This document shows, piece after piece, positions 1 to 6,635 of a stretch of 33,517 nt of DNA. The first letter of the stretch is position 1; each line of letters opens with the position of its first letter. The stretch is from Hyphomicrobiales bacterium (GTDB lineage Bacteria > Pseudomonadota > Alphaproteobacteria > Rhizobiales > Aestuariivirgaceae), in assembly GCA_016793355.1 (NCBI GenBank), contig JAEUMG010000023.1:1-33517 (forward strand). The letters are read 5' to 3'. The notes beneath the pieces are model-generated. The model saw nothing but the letters and a program-made list of their open reading frames with translations. It did no database searches and had not been told where the DNA came from. The position numbers and the translations under genes were made by a program.

Positions 1-168
1 GGCTATCGCCTGAGCGCCGTCACCCCTGTCGACCAGTTCTTATGGTCGCCGCATGTCGAAATCGTCGGCGACTTTGTAAGGTAGCTTGAGGCCGAAATCA
101 GGATTCGGGTGGACTTTCCCGGGCATATGAAACACGGCTAATGTACCTTTGGATACCGAGGTACCGCC

Positions 169-594
169 ATGCCTGAAACTTACGAGATTCTGGGCATTAA
201 GTATGCCCACCTCCTCCAGCGTACGCGCGCCGACAATTTCATGCATCCCGACGATCATGCGAGCCCACAGCCCATCGATTAGTTCTTCTGGGTGGTCCGC
301 AACGCCAACCGCACCATACTACTTGATACGGGTATGGATTCATCTGAGGCGACTTCTTGCGGCCGCAGCGTCGAGATCGATCCCTCGGAGGCACTCAGCC
401 GCATCGGCATCGATGGTGAGACAATCGAGACAGTGGTGATATCACACCTGCATTACGACCACGCCGGCACACCCGATCGCTTTCCAAGCGCGCGCTTTCA
501 CATTCAGGATGCGGAAGTCGCTTTTGCAACCGGCCGCTGTATGTGCGAGGAAACACTGAGCAAAGCCTATTTGGATGTGGCGCGGCTGCGCTAA
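169..594 (+). pseudogene. Degraded N-acyl homoserine lactonase-like metallo-beta-lactamase gene
   Basis: From the ATG at 169, which has GAGG seven bases upstream, the frame reads MPETYEILGIKYAH and resembles the amino end of the AttM/AiiB-type metallo-beta-lactamase lactonases. An in-frame TAG at 280–282 interrupts it at codon 38. The same frame then continues with a VRNANRTILLDTG segment and the zinc-binding HLHYDHAG motif, and ends at 594 after about 140 codons. The family is normally about 250–280 residues, so the second half with the remaining metal ligands is missing. Similarity seems to fade after CMCE, just before the repeat block. Intact relatives open the lactone ring of acyl-homoserine lactone signals or related lactones. 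The early stop plus truncation makes a functional product unlikely. A sequencing error could explain the stop but not the missing carboxyl half. Confidence 0.7.
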
Positions 595-747
595 CTTCCT
601 TCGCCCCGCGAGGTAGCGGGGAGAAGGAAGAGTAAGCTCAACCTATCACCCGTCATCCCGACGCCAGCCGGGACCCATCGCTCCGCCTACGGATCATCCC
701 CGCTTCCCCTCCTGCGCAAATACCTCGCAGCCATTCTTTCTCTCCAT

Positions 748-767
748 GGCCGGCCCCTGAGCCGGCC
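748..767. repeat. Perfect hairpin in repeat block
   Basis: GGCCGGC, loop CCCTGA, GCCGGCC: a 7-bp perfect stem. The loop-side sequence recurs at 1334–1348. Confidence 0.6.
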
Positions 768-779
768 ATCCAGTCTGGA

Positions 780-800
780 TCGGCGGGTCGAGCCCGCCGA
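780..800. repeat. Perfect hairpin in repeat block
   Basis: TCGGCGGG, loop TCGAG, CCCGCCGA: an 8-bp perfect stem directly after the 748–767 hairpin. It has no T-run after it, so it looks like a repeat element rather than a terminator. Confidence 0.6.
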
Positions 801-906
801 TGGAGGTGACATAGCGGCTCCGCCTACGGAGGAGTCTCCTCTCCCCTCCGTGGGGTGAGGCGCGACGGCGAAAGCCGGTATCCATCTCTCCGCCTACGGA
901 TCATTC

Positions 907-978
907 CCCTCTCCCCTCGTGGGAGAGGGCGGGAGCCGCGAAGCGGCGACCGGGTGAGGGGCATCTCCAACTCACCGT
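907..978. repeat. Repeat unit A, copy 1
   Basis: The first 55 bases match 1161–1215 exactly and the similarity runs on through CTCCAACTCACCG. It contains the imperfect palindrome CCCTCTCCCC/GGGAGAGGG and ends in GGGTGAGGGG. Confidence 0.7.
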
Positions 979-1160
979 CATGCGGTCATAGTGCGGTCCC
1001 TCATCCGCCCTGCGCGCACCTTCTCACCGCACGCGGGGGAGAAGGAAAACTGTGGCCCCAATCACCCGTCATCCCGGCGAAAGCCGGGACCCATCGCTCC
1101 GCCTACGGATCAGTCCCCTCTCCCCTCCGTGGGGTGAGGCGCGACGGCACAGCGAGTTTA

Positions 1161-1233
1161 CCCTCTCCCCTCGTGGGAGAGGGCGGGAGCCGCGAAGCGG
1201 CGACCGGGTGAGGGGGCGTCTCCAACTCACCGC
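1161..1233. repeat. Repeat unit A, copy 2
   Basis: Second copy of the 907–978 element in the same orientation. It is followed at 1236–1297 by a more diverged relative (CCCTCTCCCGGC…GGGAGAGGG). Confidence 0.7.
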
Positions 1234-1437
1234 CGCGTCCCTCTCCCGGCCTTTGGTCGGGAGAGGGTGGCGCGCGCAACACGCCGGTTGAGGGAACATA
1301 TCCGCCTGTCAAAGCTCCGTCACGTTGTACCGCCCCCTGAGCCGGCCACCGGTAGCGCGCCGATCTCCGCCGTGAACTGGAGCGGGTTGTGCGCGGTGCG
1401 CCGCTTTCGTGCTTTTCGTCAAGCATAAGAGTTCACA

Positions 1438-2511
1438 TCAATTGATAGCTCGCAATCCTTTTTCCCCTCCATCTAGCGGTCGCAAATCGGGCCCAGCCAA
1501 GTTCCAGATCAATCCTTCCAGTTCATCAAGCGGAAGGTGAAGTTCATTGGCGATATCGTTCTTCGTAGTCCGCTCAGACCAGAGTTGGGAAAGCACCTTT
1601 CGCCATACGGCGGACGTCTCCCGTTCTATCCCGATAGGCTCTCCAAGCCGATAACCGCGCTTCCCCAATTCGATACATATCGATTTGTATTGCCATTCTG
1701 AAAGCGCCCCTAAAGCGTGAAGTCTATAAGCCATCGCCATCGCAGATACTCGCCAACGAGCCTTGCTGTTGAGCACCGTCGAAACTGAAATAGGTCGCGT
1801 TATTCGTGCCCTGACATCCTTTGCAGGCATCAAAAAAGCGGAGGCAAAGTGATTTGCCTCTCGTTCAATTGAACGACTTCCTTTCGGGTCACCATGTTTG
1901 TGAAGAACCAAATGCCCAAGCTCGTGGGCAGAATCATAGATACTGCTTTCTGCCGTTTTGAAATTGTTGAGAAAAATGAATGGCCTTTCATCGCGCCAAA
2001 ACGAAAATGCATTCACCGAAGCGGTATTCTCAGAAAGTGAAAATACTCGCACCCCCTGGGCCTCCAAAAGAGAGAGCAAATTGGCAATTGGACGCTCGCC
2101 TAGACTCCAATATTGCCTCAAAGCAATGGCTGCGGTCTCCGGGTCCGTTTCATAACTGAGGTCTAGTAGGTTTGGCTTGGGGAGTTGGAAACGGTCCTCA
2201 ACCCAACCAGCCAACTGCAATCCCAAGCAGCCGGCAGCGATCGCCGCGTCACGCTCCTTGGCGCTCATCTTCGAAAAACTTCGAAAGCTGACGGCGTTAG
2301 TATCAATATCGTCTGGATCACGATCGAGAAAAAACGCCTTCGGAAAGCCAAGCGCCTTTGCCAGCTTATCGATGGTCGTTTCATCTGGCACGTTGACGCC
2401 ATTCTCCAGACGAGAAATGGTATCTGGAGACAATTCGGTCTTTTCCGCCAACGCCCGCGCCGTCAATCGCCGTCGCATCCGCGCAAGGCTCAGCCTTCGG
2501 GGATTAAACAT
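1438..2511 (-). CDS. XRE-family HTH / ImmA-IrrE metallopeptidase domain protein
   Basis: A 357-residue protein. Residues about 5–65 form an XRE-type helix-turn-helix (LAEKTELSPDTISRLENG). Residues about 170–235 form an ImmA/IrrE (DUF955) zinc peptidase domain with HELGH at 196–200 and the downstream EREANHFASAFLMP segment, whose E218 is the expected third zinc ligand. In this family the peptidase typically cleaves or inactivates a partner repressor, or acts as the regulator in toxin–antitoxin-like, phage or stress modules. The gene starts 13 bases after the stop of an unrecognised upstream gene, so the two are almost certainly co-transcribed. The helix-turn-helix makes autoregulation through the dyad at 3157–3198 plausible, but that is inference. 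Its ribosome binding site is weak, consistent with coupling to the upstream gene. Confidence 0.9.
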   Translation of the reverse strand: MFNPRRLSLARMRRRLTARALAEKTELSPDTISRLENGVNVPDETTIDKLAKALGFPKAFFLDRDPDDIDTNAVSFRSFSKMSAKERDAAIAAGCLGLQLAGWVEDRFQLPKPNLLDLSYETDPETAAIALRQYWSLGERPIANLLSLLEAQGVRVFSLSENTASVNAFSFWRDERPFIFLNNFKTAESSIYDSAHELGHLVLHKHGDPKGSRSIEREANHFASAFLMPAKDVRARITRPISVSTVLNSKARWRVSAMAMAYRLHALGALSEWQYKSICIELGKRGYRLGEPIGIERETSAVWRKVLSQLWSERTTKNDIANELHLPLDELEGLIWNLAGPDLRPLDGGEKGLRAIN

Positions 2512-2524
2512 TTTATCACGTCAC

Positions 2525-3145
2525 TTACTTGCGGGCGATCTGGGGCTCGAATTCAACCGGAGAATCGCCAGCATCATCACGCCGCCCAAGACCATCGCCG
2601 TCATCACCGCTTCCAGTTGAAAGATAAATGCGCTCCGTGGCGGCAATAAAAGTTCCGCCCCTGACAATCGGTCTTGTCAATTCGGCCGCACCATTCTGAT
2701 CAATCATAAGGTAGAAGAACTGCCACTCACCGGTTTTGTTAGGGGCGTAGCGAGGCGAGTTAGGGAACAAGTCGCCGGTAATCGCACGTTCTGCGCCCGC
2801 ACCTTTCTTGGTACGCGGCTTGGGCACATGAGATGCATCACAGGCCAGGTCTACATTCGAGAATGCAATCCGCACCTTGCGGGCGTCGTCCCGGATGGCC
2901 TCGATACCGTCCGCCCGGTCAAGCTTCCACTCTTTGCCGACAAAGAGATGCCGAAGCGCCCAAGTCCCCGCATGGTACGAGTACGTTCCGGCAGCGTTGG
3001 CGGCATGAAATGCCGTGGCATTGGCTGCATCGTTGATGGCAATATCGCGCGCCTCAAGGAGCTTCTTACGCGAGAGCCCCAGTTCTTTCAGCCTAGGCTC
3101 TACCTCCCACGATTCGCGGAGGATGATGGTTTCAACGGGGTCCAT
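2525..3145 (-). CDS. Uncharacterised protein co-transcribed with the ImmA-type gene
   Basis: About 206 residues from the ATG at 3145, which has GAGG six bases upstream; in-frame starts at 3157 (ATG) and 3172 (GTG) would add 4 or 9 residues. I do not recognise a named domain. The frame is a real gene by length, codon use and position. It has a helical amino part (WEVEPRLKELGLSRKKLLEA), a central segment with HAGTWALRHL and KEWKLDRADGIEAIRDD, and a C-terminal part with QFFYLMIDQNGAAELTRPIV. The last ~30 residues are polar and probably disordered. There is no signal peptide or membrane segment, so it should be cytoplasmic. Being first in an operon with an XRE/ImmA protein suggests it is the effector or regulated partner of a toxin–antitoxin-like or defence module. 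That role is inferred from context only. Confidence 0.75.
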   Translation of the reverse strand: MDPVETIILRESWEVEPRLKELGLSRKKLLEARDIAINDAANATAFHAANAAGTYSYHAGTWALRHLFVGKEWKLDRADGIEAIRDDARKVRIAFSNVDLACDASHVPKPRTKKGAGAERAITGDLFPNSPRYAPNKTGEWQFFYLMIDQNGAAELTRPIVRGGTFIAATERIYLSTGSGDDGDGLGRRDDAGDSPVEFEPQIARK

Positions 3146-3156
3146 GCGCCACCTCA

Positions 3157-3198
3157 TGTCGATTTCTACCACCTACTAGTAGGTTATAAAAATCGACA
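3157..3198. promoter_or_regulatory. Compound 42-bp dyad, likely operator of the ImmA module
   Basis: A perfect 14-bp palindrome, ACCTACTAGTAGGT (3171–3184), is flanked at exactly equal 5-bp spacing by perfect 9-bp arms, TGTCGATTT (3157–3165) and AAATCGACA (3190–3198). All share one centre at 3177.5. On the minus strand the TATAAC at 3188–3183 resembles a –10 box, which would place transcription start inside the inner palindrome. The arms would then straddle the promoter of the 2525–3145 gene. This is the geometry of a site for a dimeric or tetrameric repressor. Confidence 0.6.
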
Positions 3199-3278
3199 TT
3201 GCAAGCGGAAAAAATTATGCATCTCCCTATTCGCAACCGCTGTTTTCGCGATCTTCATGACTAGTAACGCGTTGGCAA

Positions 3279-3422
3279 TCACACCGGCTTTGCGCTTATC
3301 GACCTTGGGCCGACGTGGTGGTTGCCTGTCCTCCACTCTTGGGCACCGTCTTCTCGCAAGCGGGGCGGTTCATCCTCAAAACACAACGCGTAATTCCGGC
3401 ATTCTCCCTCAAATTCTTTCAT
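3279..3422 (-). CDS. Possible 47-aa hypothetical protein
   Basis: A short frame starting MKEFEGECRNYALCFEDEPP and ending ISAKPV. Its composition (acidic and aromatic residues, even amino-acid use) is more protein-like than the arginine/proline-rich shadows around it. The start codon is preceded almost directly by a run of 13 G on this strand, so there is no normal ribosome binding site. I do not recognise a family. It could be a remnant of a mobile element or a chance frame. Confidence 0.25.
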   Translation of the reverse strand: MKEFEGECRNYALCFEDEPPRLREDGAQEWRTGNHHVGPRSISAKPV

Positions 3423-3423
3423 T

Positions 3424-3436
3424 CCCCCCCCCCCCC
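3424..3436. repeat. Homopolymer run of 13 C
   Basis: Thirteen consecutive C on the plus strand (G on the minus strand), one base before the start of the possible minus-strand frame at 3422. Runs of this length slip readily during replication and are error-prone in sequencing, so the exact length should not be trusted. Confidence 0.8.
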
Positions 3437-3564
3437 ATTGACTCTCCATTCCTATCGTTCTATATACGTTCCGTTCGATCCCATGGGGGAGGCGTTGTCT
3501 AGACCGTCTCGTCAATGTGGGGTCGGAGGGCGGCGCCCGCGCCGGGGGGAAATAACGGTCCTCC

Positions 3565-3597
3565 TGTCCCGGGAGCCTCCGGCTAGACCCCGGGACA
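3565..3597. repeat. Inverted repeat with nested hairpin
   Basis: TGTCCCGGG (3565–3573) pairs perfectly with CCCGGGACA (3589–3597). The 15-base loop holds a second small hairpin, AGCC-TCC-GGCT. There is no T-run, so it is not a standard terminator. Confidence 0.6.
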
Positions 3598-3682
3598 CTA
3601 CGATCCCGGCGCTTGGAGCAGATAGGTCCCCGTCTTTGCGGACGGGGGTGCCGAAGGGCGAACCGGAGGCCAAAATCGCCGC

Positions 3683-3748
3683 GAGCGGAGCAGGGCTTTA
3701 CGCCCTGTAGGAACCAACCTGGATTGCGTGGAGCCCCTTGCTCCGCTC
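3683..3748. repeat. Inverted repeat enclosing a hairpin
   Basis: GAGCGGAGCA (3683–3692) pairs perfectly with TGCTCCGCTC (3739–3748). Inside, CAGGGC-TTTAC-GCCCTG (3691–3707) forms a perfect 6-bp hairpin that overlaps the outer left arm by two bases, so the two structures may be alternatives. Confidence 0.6.
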
Positions 3749-3820
3749 TCTCCCCCGCTCTCACGGCCCGGCGAAATCATCGCCGCCCTTTCCCATGCCT
3801 CGATTCAGGAGTGACAGCCG

Positions 3821-4180
3821 ATGCGACGCCGCAAGGTCCCGCTTGAGAAATGCCCCGATCTCAAATGCCGCCGTGCGCGCGCCTGCATGCACCCGTGGCC
3901 CGACACGCACTGCCGCAAGGTCTTCGCGGACGTCGAGGACCGGCGCGCGGAGATCGTCCGGAAAATCGCGGAACTGCAGGCCGAATTGAAGCGCGATGGC
4001 GTTAAGCCCGAGCCGATGAATATCGTCTTCGAGGATGATGAGGACAGGAGGGCCTGCACCTATTACATCATCTGCCAGGAGATCGCCCAGCGCTTCGCCA
4101 GGCAGGGCAGGTCGGTCGGCCCGCACTATATCCCGGAGCGCTACCGGCTCGAGAACTTATACGCTAAGAAGCGGAAATGA
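3821..4180 (+). CDS. Cysteine-cluster protein coupled to molybdopterin oxidoreductase
   Basis: 119 residues. The start at 3821 has AGGAG nine bases upstream. The amino end carries C11, C16, C22 and C31 in a basic context (KCPDLKCRRARAC), spaced CX4CX5CX8C. That spacing suggests a small zinc- or iron-sulfur-binding knuckle. Residues about 37–62 are a charged amphipathic helix (DRRAEIVRKIAELQAELKRD), and the rest is mixed with two more cysteines near 79–86. There is no signal peptide. The stop codon overlaps the start of the molybdoenzyme gene (ATGA at 4177–4180), so the two are translationally coupled and probably made in fixed ratio. A cofactor-handling, chaperone or electron-transfer role for the enzyme is inferred from this coupling only. 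I do not recognise a named family. Confidence 0.8.
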   Translation: MRRRKVPLEKCPDLKCRRARACMHPWPDTHCRKVFADVEDRRAEIVRKIAELQAELKRDGVKPEPMNIVFEDDEDRRACTYYIICQEIAQRFARQGRSVGPHYIPERYRLENLYAKKRK

Positions 4181-6276
4181 ACATTCGTCCGAACATCAAG
4201 ACCGGCATTTCGGTCTGCCCGCATGATTGCCCCTCGACCTGCGCGCTCGAGGTCGAGCTGCTCGATGCCAATACCATCGGCCGCGTCAGGGGCTCCAAGG
4301 AGAACAGCTACACGCTCGGCGTCATCTGCGAGAAGGTCGCGCGCTATGCCGAGCGCATTCATCACCCCGATCGCCTGCTTCACCCGTTGAAGCGCAAAGG
4401 CCCCAAGGGGTCGGGCCAATGGCAGCGGCTGTCCTGGGACGATGCGATGGGCGAGACGGCGGAAGCCTTCCTCAAGGCCGAAGCGCGCTACGGCGCCCAA
4501 TCGGTCTGGCCCTATTACTATGCCGGCACCATGGGGCTCGTCATGCGCGACGGCATCAATCGCCTGCGCCACGCCAAGAAATATTCCGGCATGTACGACA
4601 CCTTCTGCGTGGCGCTCTCCTGGCCGGGCTATCTTGCCGGCTGCGGCCGCGTCGCCGGCTCCGATCCGCGCGAAATGCAGAAGTCCGATCTCATCGTCAT
4701 CTGGGGCGGCAATCCGGTGAACACGCAGGTCAATGTCATGACCCATGCGGCGATCGCGCGGCGCAATCGCGGCGCGAAGATCGCCTGCGTCGATGTCTAT
4801 GAAACGGGCACCATGAAGCAGGCCGACGTCAGGATGCTGATCAAGCCGGGCACCGACGGCGCGCTCGCCTGTGCGGTCATGCATGTGCTCTTCCGCGATG
4901 GCTATGCCGACTGGCCCTATCTCGAGAAATACACCGATTGTCCGCGCGATCTCGAAGCGCACCTTAAAGACCGCACGCCCGAATGGGCCGCCGCGATCTG
5001 CGGCTGCCCGGCGAGCGAAATCGAGGCCTTCGCCAAGCTCATCGGCGAAACCAGGCGTACCTATCTGCGGATCGGCTACGGTTTCACGCGCTCGCGCAAC
5101 GGGGCGGTCAACATGCATGCGGTGACCTCGATCGCCGCCGTTGCCGGCCTCTGGCAATATGAAGGGGCGGGCGCGCTTCATTCCAACAGCGGCATGTATC
5201 GCTGGAACAAGACGGTCATCGAAGGCCTCGATCTCCGCGATCCGTCGGTGCGCGTCATGGATCAAAGCCGCATCGGGCCGGTCCTGCTCAACGATCCATA
5301 CGATCTCGCCGGCGGCCCGCCGGTCACCGCCATGATCGTGCAGAACACCAATCCGGCTTCCGTCGCGCCCGACCAGACCAGGGTGAAGCAGGGCCTCGCC
5401 CGCGAAGATCTTTTCGTCTGCGTGCATGAGCAGTTCATGACCGAGACGGCGCAGCTCGCCGACATCGTTCTGCCTGCCACGATGTTCCTGGAGCACGACG
5501 ATCTCTATCAGGGCGGCGGCCACCAGCACATCATGCTCGGCCGCAAGCTGGTCGAGCCGCCGGGCGAATGCCGCAACAATCACGAGGTGATCTGCGATCT
5601 CGCCGCCCGGGTCGGGGCGGAACATCGCGGCTTCCACATGACGCCGAACGAACTGATCGACGTCACGCTCAAGGATTCGAACCGGCCCGGGCTTGCCGTC
5701 CTTGAAGAGAACAACTGGGTCGACGTCCAGCCGGAATTCGAGACCGCGCATTTCCTCAACGGCTTTGGCCATCCGGACGGCAAGTATCGCTTCAGGCCGG
5801 ACTGGAAGAATGTCCGCTTCAAGCCGGGCCTGGGCCCCTACGGGCCTGTCGACCGGATGCCGGAATTCCCGGACTATTGGAATGTCATCGAGGAGGCGAA
5901 CGAAACCTACCCGTTCCGCCTCGCGACAAGCCCCGCCCGCACCTTCCTCAATTCGACCTTCAACGAAACGCCGTCTTCGCGAAAGCGCGAGGGCAGGCCC
6001 ACCGTCTTCGTTCACCCGCAAGACATGCAGGCGCTTTCGATCGCCGATGGCGCCAAGGTGAAGGTCGGGAGCGCGCGCGGCGAAGTCATCATGCATGCCA
6101 GGGCCTTCGAGGGTGTTCGCCGCGGCGTCCTGATCGCCGAATCGATCTGGCCGAACGAGGCTTTCGAGGACGGGCAGGGGATCAATACCCTGACCGGATG
6201 CGATCAGCCCGCCCCGGCGGCCGGCGGCGCCTTCCACGATAACAGGGTCTGGATCAGGCCGATGAACGGCGGATGA
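4177..6276 (+). CDS. Molybdopterin-dependent oxidoreductase (DMSO reductase superfamily)
   Basis: 699 residues. An amino-terminal 4Fe-4S motif (C14, C18, C22, C51; CPHDCPSTC then GVICEKV) is followed by the molybdopterin oxidoreductase core and, from about residue 590, the molydopterin dinucleotide-binding domain (RLATSPARTFLNSTF). Such enzymes bind bis-MGD molybdenum or tungsten and oxidise or reduce small molecules. The substrate is not evident. By position against formate dehydrogenases, the metal ligand falls on S148 in DTFCVALSWPGYLAG rather than Cys/Sec, as in DMSO-reductase-like enzymes; this alignment was done by eye. There is no twin-arginine signal, so it is probably cytoplasmic. 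No dedicated electron-transfer or membrane subunit is adjacent; only the Cys-cluster protein upstream is coupled to it. Confidence 0.92.
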   Translation: MNIRPNIKTGISVCPHDCPSTCALEVELLDANTIGRVRGSKENSYTLGVICEKVARYAERIHHPDRLLHPLKRKGPKGSGQWQRLSWDDAMGETAEAFLKAEARYGAQSVWPYYYAGTMGLVMRDGINRLRHAKKYSGMYDTFCVALSWPGYLAGCGRVAGSDPREMQKSDLIVIWGGNPVNTQVNVMTHAAIARRNRGAKIACVDVYETGTMKQADVRMLIKPGTDGALACAVMHVLFRDGYADWPYLEKYTDCPRDLEAHLKDRTPEWAAAICGCPASEIEAFAKLIGETRRTYLRIGYGFTRSRNGAVNMHAVTSIAAVAGLWQYEGAGALHSNSGMYRWNKTVIEGLDLRDPSVRVMDQSRIGPVLLNDPYDLAGGPPVTAMIVQNTNPASVAPDQTRVKQGLAREDLFVCVHEQFMTETAQLADIVLPATMFLEHDDLYQGGGHQHIMLGRKLVEPPGECRNNHEVICDLAARVGAEHRGFHMTPNELIDVTLKDSNRPGLAVLEENNWVDVQPEFETAHFLNGFGHPDGKYRFRPDWKNVRFKPGLGPYGPVDRMPEFPDYWNVIEEANETYPFRLATSPARTFLNSTFNETPSSRKREGRPTVFVHPQDMQALSIADGAKVKVGSARGEVIMHARAFEGVRRGVLIAESIWPNEAFEDGQGINTLTGCDQPAPAAGGAFHDNRVWIRPMNGG

Positions 6277-6377
6277 ATCGGCCTGTCAGCTTGGGCTCAC
6301 CTCGCGCGTGGCATAAGGGCGGCAAGTTCAGGGCCTACCTTTTTCTGGAATAGTTTTGCCGCGACGGAGTTGAAGCG

Positions 6378-6572
6378 ATGAATCGGATCATGAGGGATTT
6401 AGCCCAAGTGGTTGAAAAGAATCGTTTTACCGTCGTGAGAATCGCATCACACTCCGCCGCCATGGCGAACCCCCGCAGCAACCTGTCATCCCCGTGGCTG
6501 GCCCTCTTGGCCGTCGGCTTGGCGCTGGCGACCCTGGCGCCCGTGGCCGTGGTGGCAAGTCGCTTCGTCTGA
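6378..6572 (+). CDS. Possible small single-pass membrane protein
   Basis: A 64-residue frame with GGAG about nine bases before the ATG at 6378. The first half is polar. Residues about 38–62 (SPWLALLAVGLALATLAPVA) form a clear hydrophobic helix. A shorter version could start at the ATG at 6462, which would leave little more than the membrane helix. Frame length and composition are compatible with a gene, but no family is recognised. It lies between the molybdoenzyme and the WYL regulator, with about 60–100 bases on each side. Confidence 0.35.
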   Translation: MNRIMRDLAQVVEKNRFTVVRIASHSAAMANPRSNLSSPWLALLAVGLALATLAPVAVVASRFV

Positions 6573-6635
6573 CGCGGCGTCTGCTGCCGGCCTGCTGACA
6601 GAAGGGTGGCAGCAGGTCTAGGCTAAGACCCAGCC

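Larger units (their letters stand above)
595..1437. repeat. Gene-free mosaic of GC-rich palindromic repeats
   Basis: No convincing gene lies here; the open frames on both strands are arginine/proline/serine-rich shadows. The block is built from repeated pieces. Unit A is at 907–978 and 1161–1233, near identical and starting CCCTCTCCCCTCGTGGGAGA. Unit B is at 833–869 and 1112–1148, 37 bp with one mismatch. Unit C is at 645–696 and 1061–1112, 52 bp with three mismatches, and has a partial third copy at about 867–905. A 15-bp piece, CCCCTGAGCCGGCCA, occurs at 754 and 1334. Perfect hairpins sit at 748–767 and 780–800. Such interspersed palindromic elements are common between genes in alphaproteobacteria. 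They probably mark a site of past rearrangement, since they begin where the lactonase remnant ends. Confidence 0.75.
3423..3820. other. Gene-free stretch with nested inverted repeats
   Basis: I see no convincing gene between the C-run and the start at 3821. The stretch is unusually GC-rich and holds several perfect hairpins, at 3565–3597, 3691–3707 and 3683–3748. The spacer looks like repeat-derived intergenic DNA. Confidence 0.6.

Noticed and set aside
1..84. Plus-strand frame reading into the window and ending at TAG 82–84 (GYRLSAVTPVDQFLW…)
   Set aside because: It could be the last 27 codons of an upstream gene, but it is too short to judge and conflicts with an equally plausible minus-strand frame.
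40..258. 72-codon minus-strand frame overlapping the lactonase remnant (contains GKVHPNPDFGLKLPYKVADD)
   Set aside because: It overlaps a plus-strand frame with clear family motifs and an RBS, and I recognise no family. It could be a fragment of another gene but there is no support.
855..1426. Several 60–118-codon frames on both strands in the repeat block
   Set aside because: They are Arg/Pro/Ser-rich translations of the palindromic repeats, overlap each other and have no start signals.
2828..3502. 224-codon plus-strand frame crossing the ImmA-module promoter
   Set aside because: Antisense to the 206-aa gene, crosses the dyad and C-run, and its composition is not protein-like.
4141..6237. 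698-codon minus-strand frame opposite the molybdoenzyme
   Set aside because: It is the antisense shadow of a GC-rich gene; the plus strand has all the family motifs.
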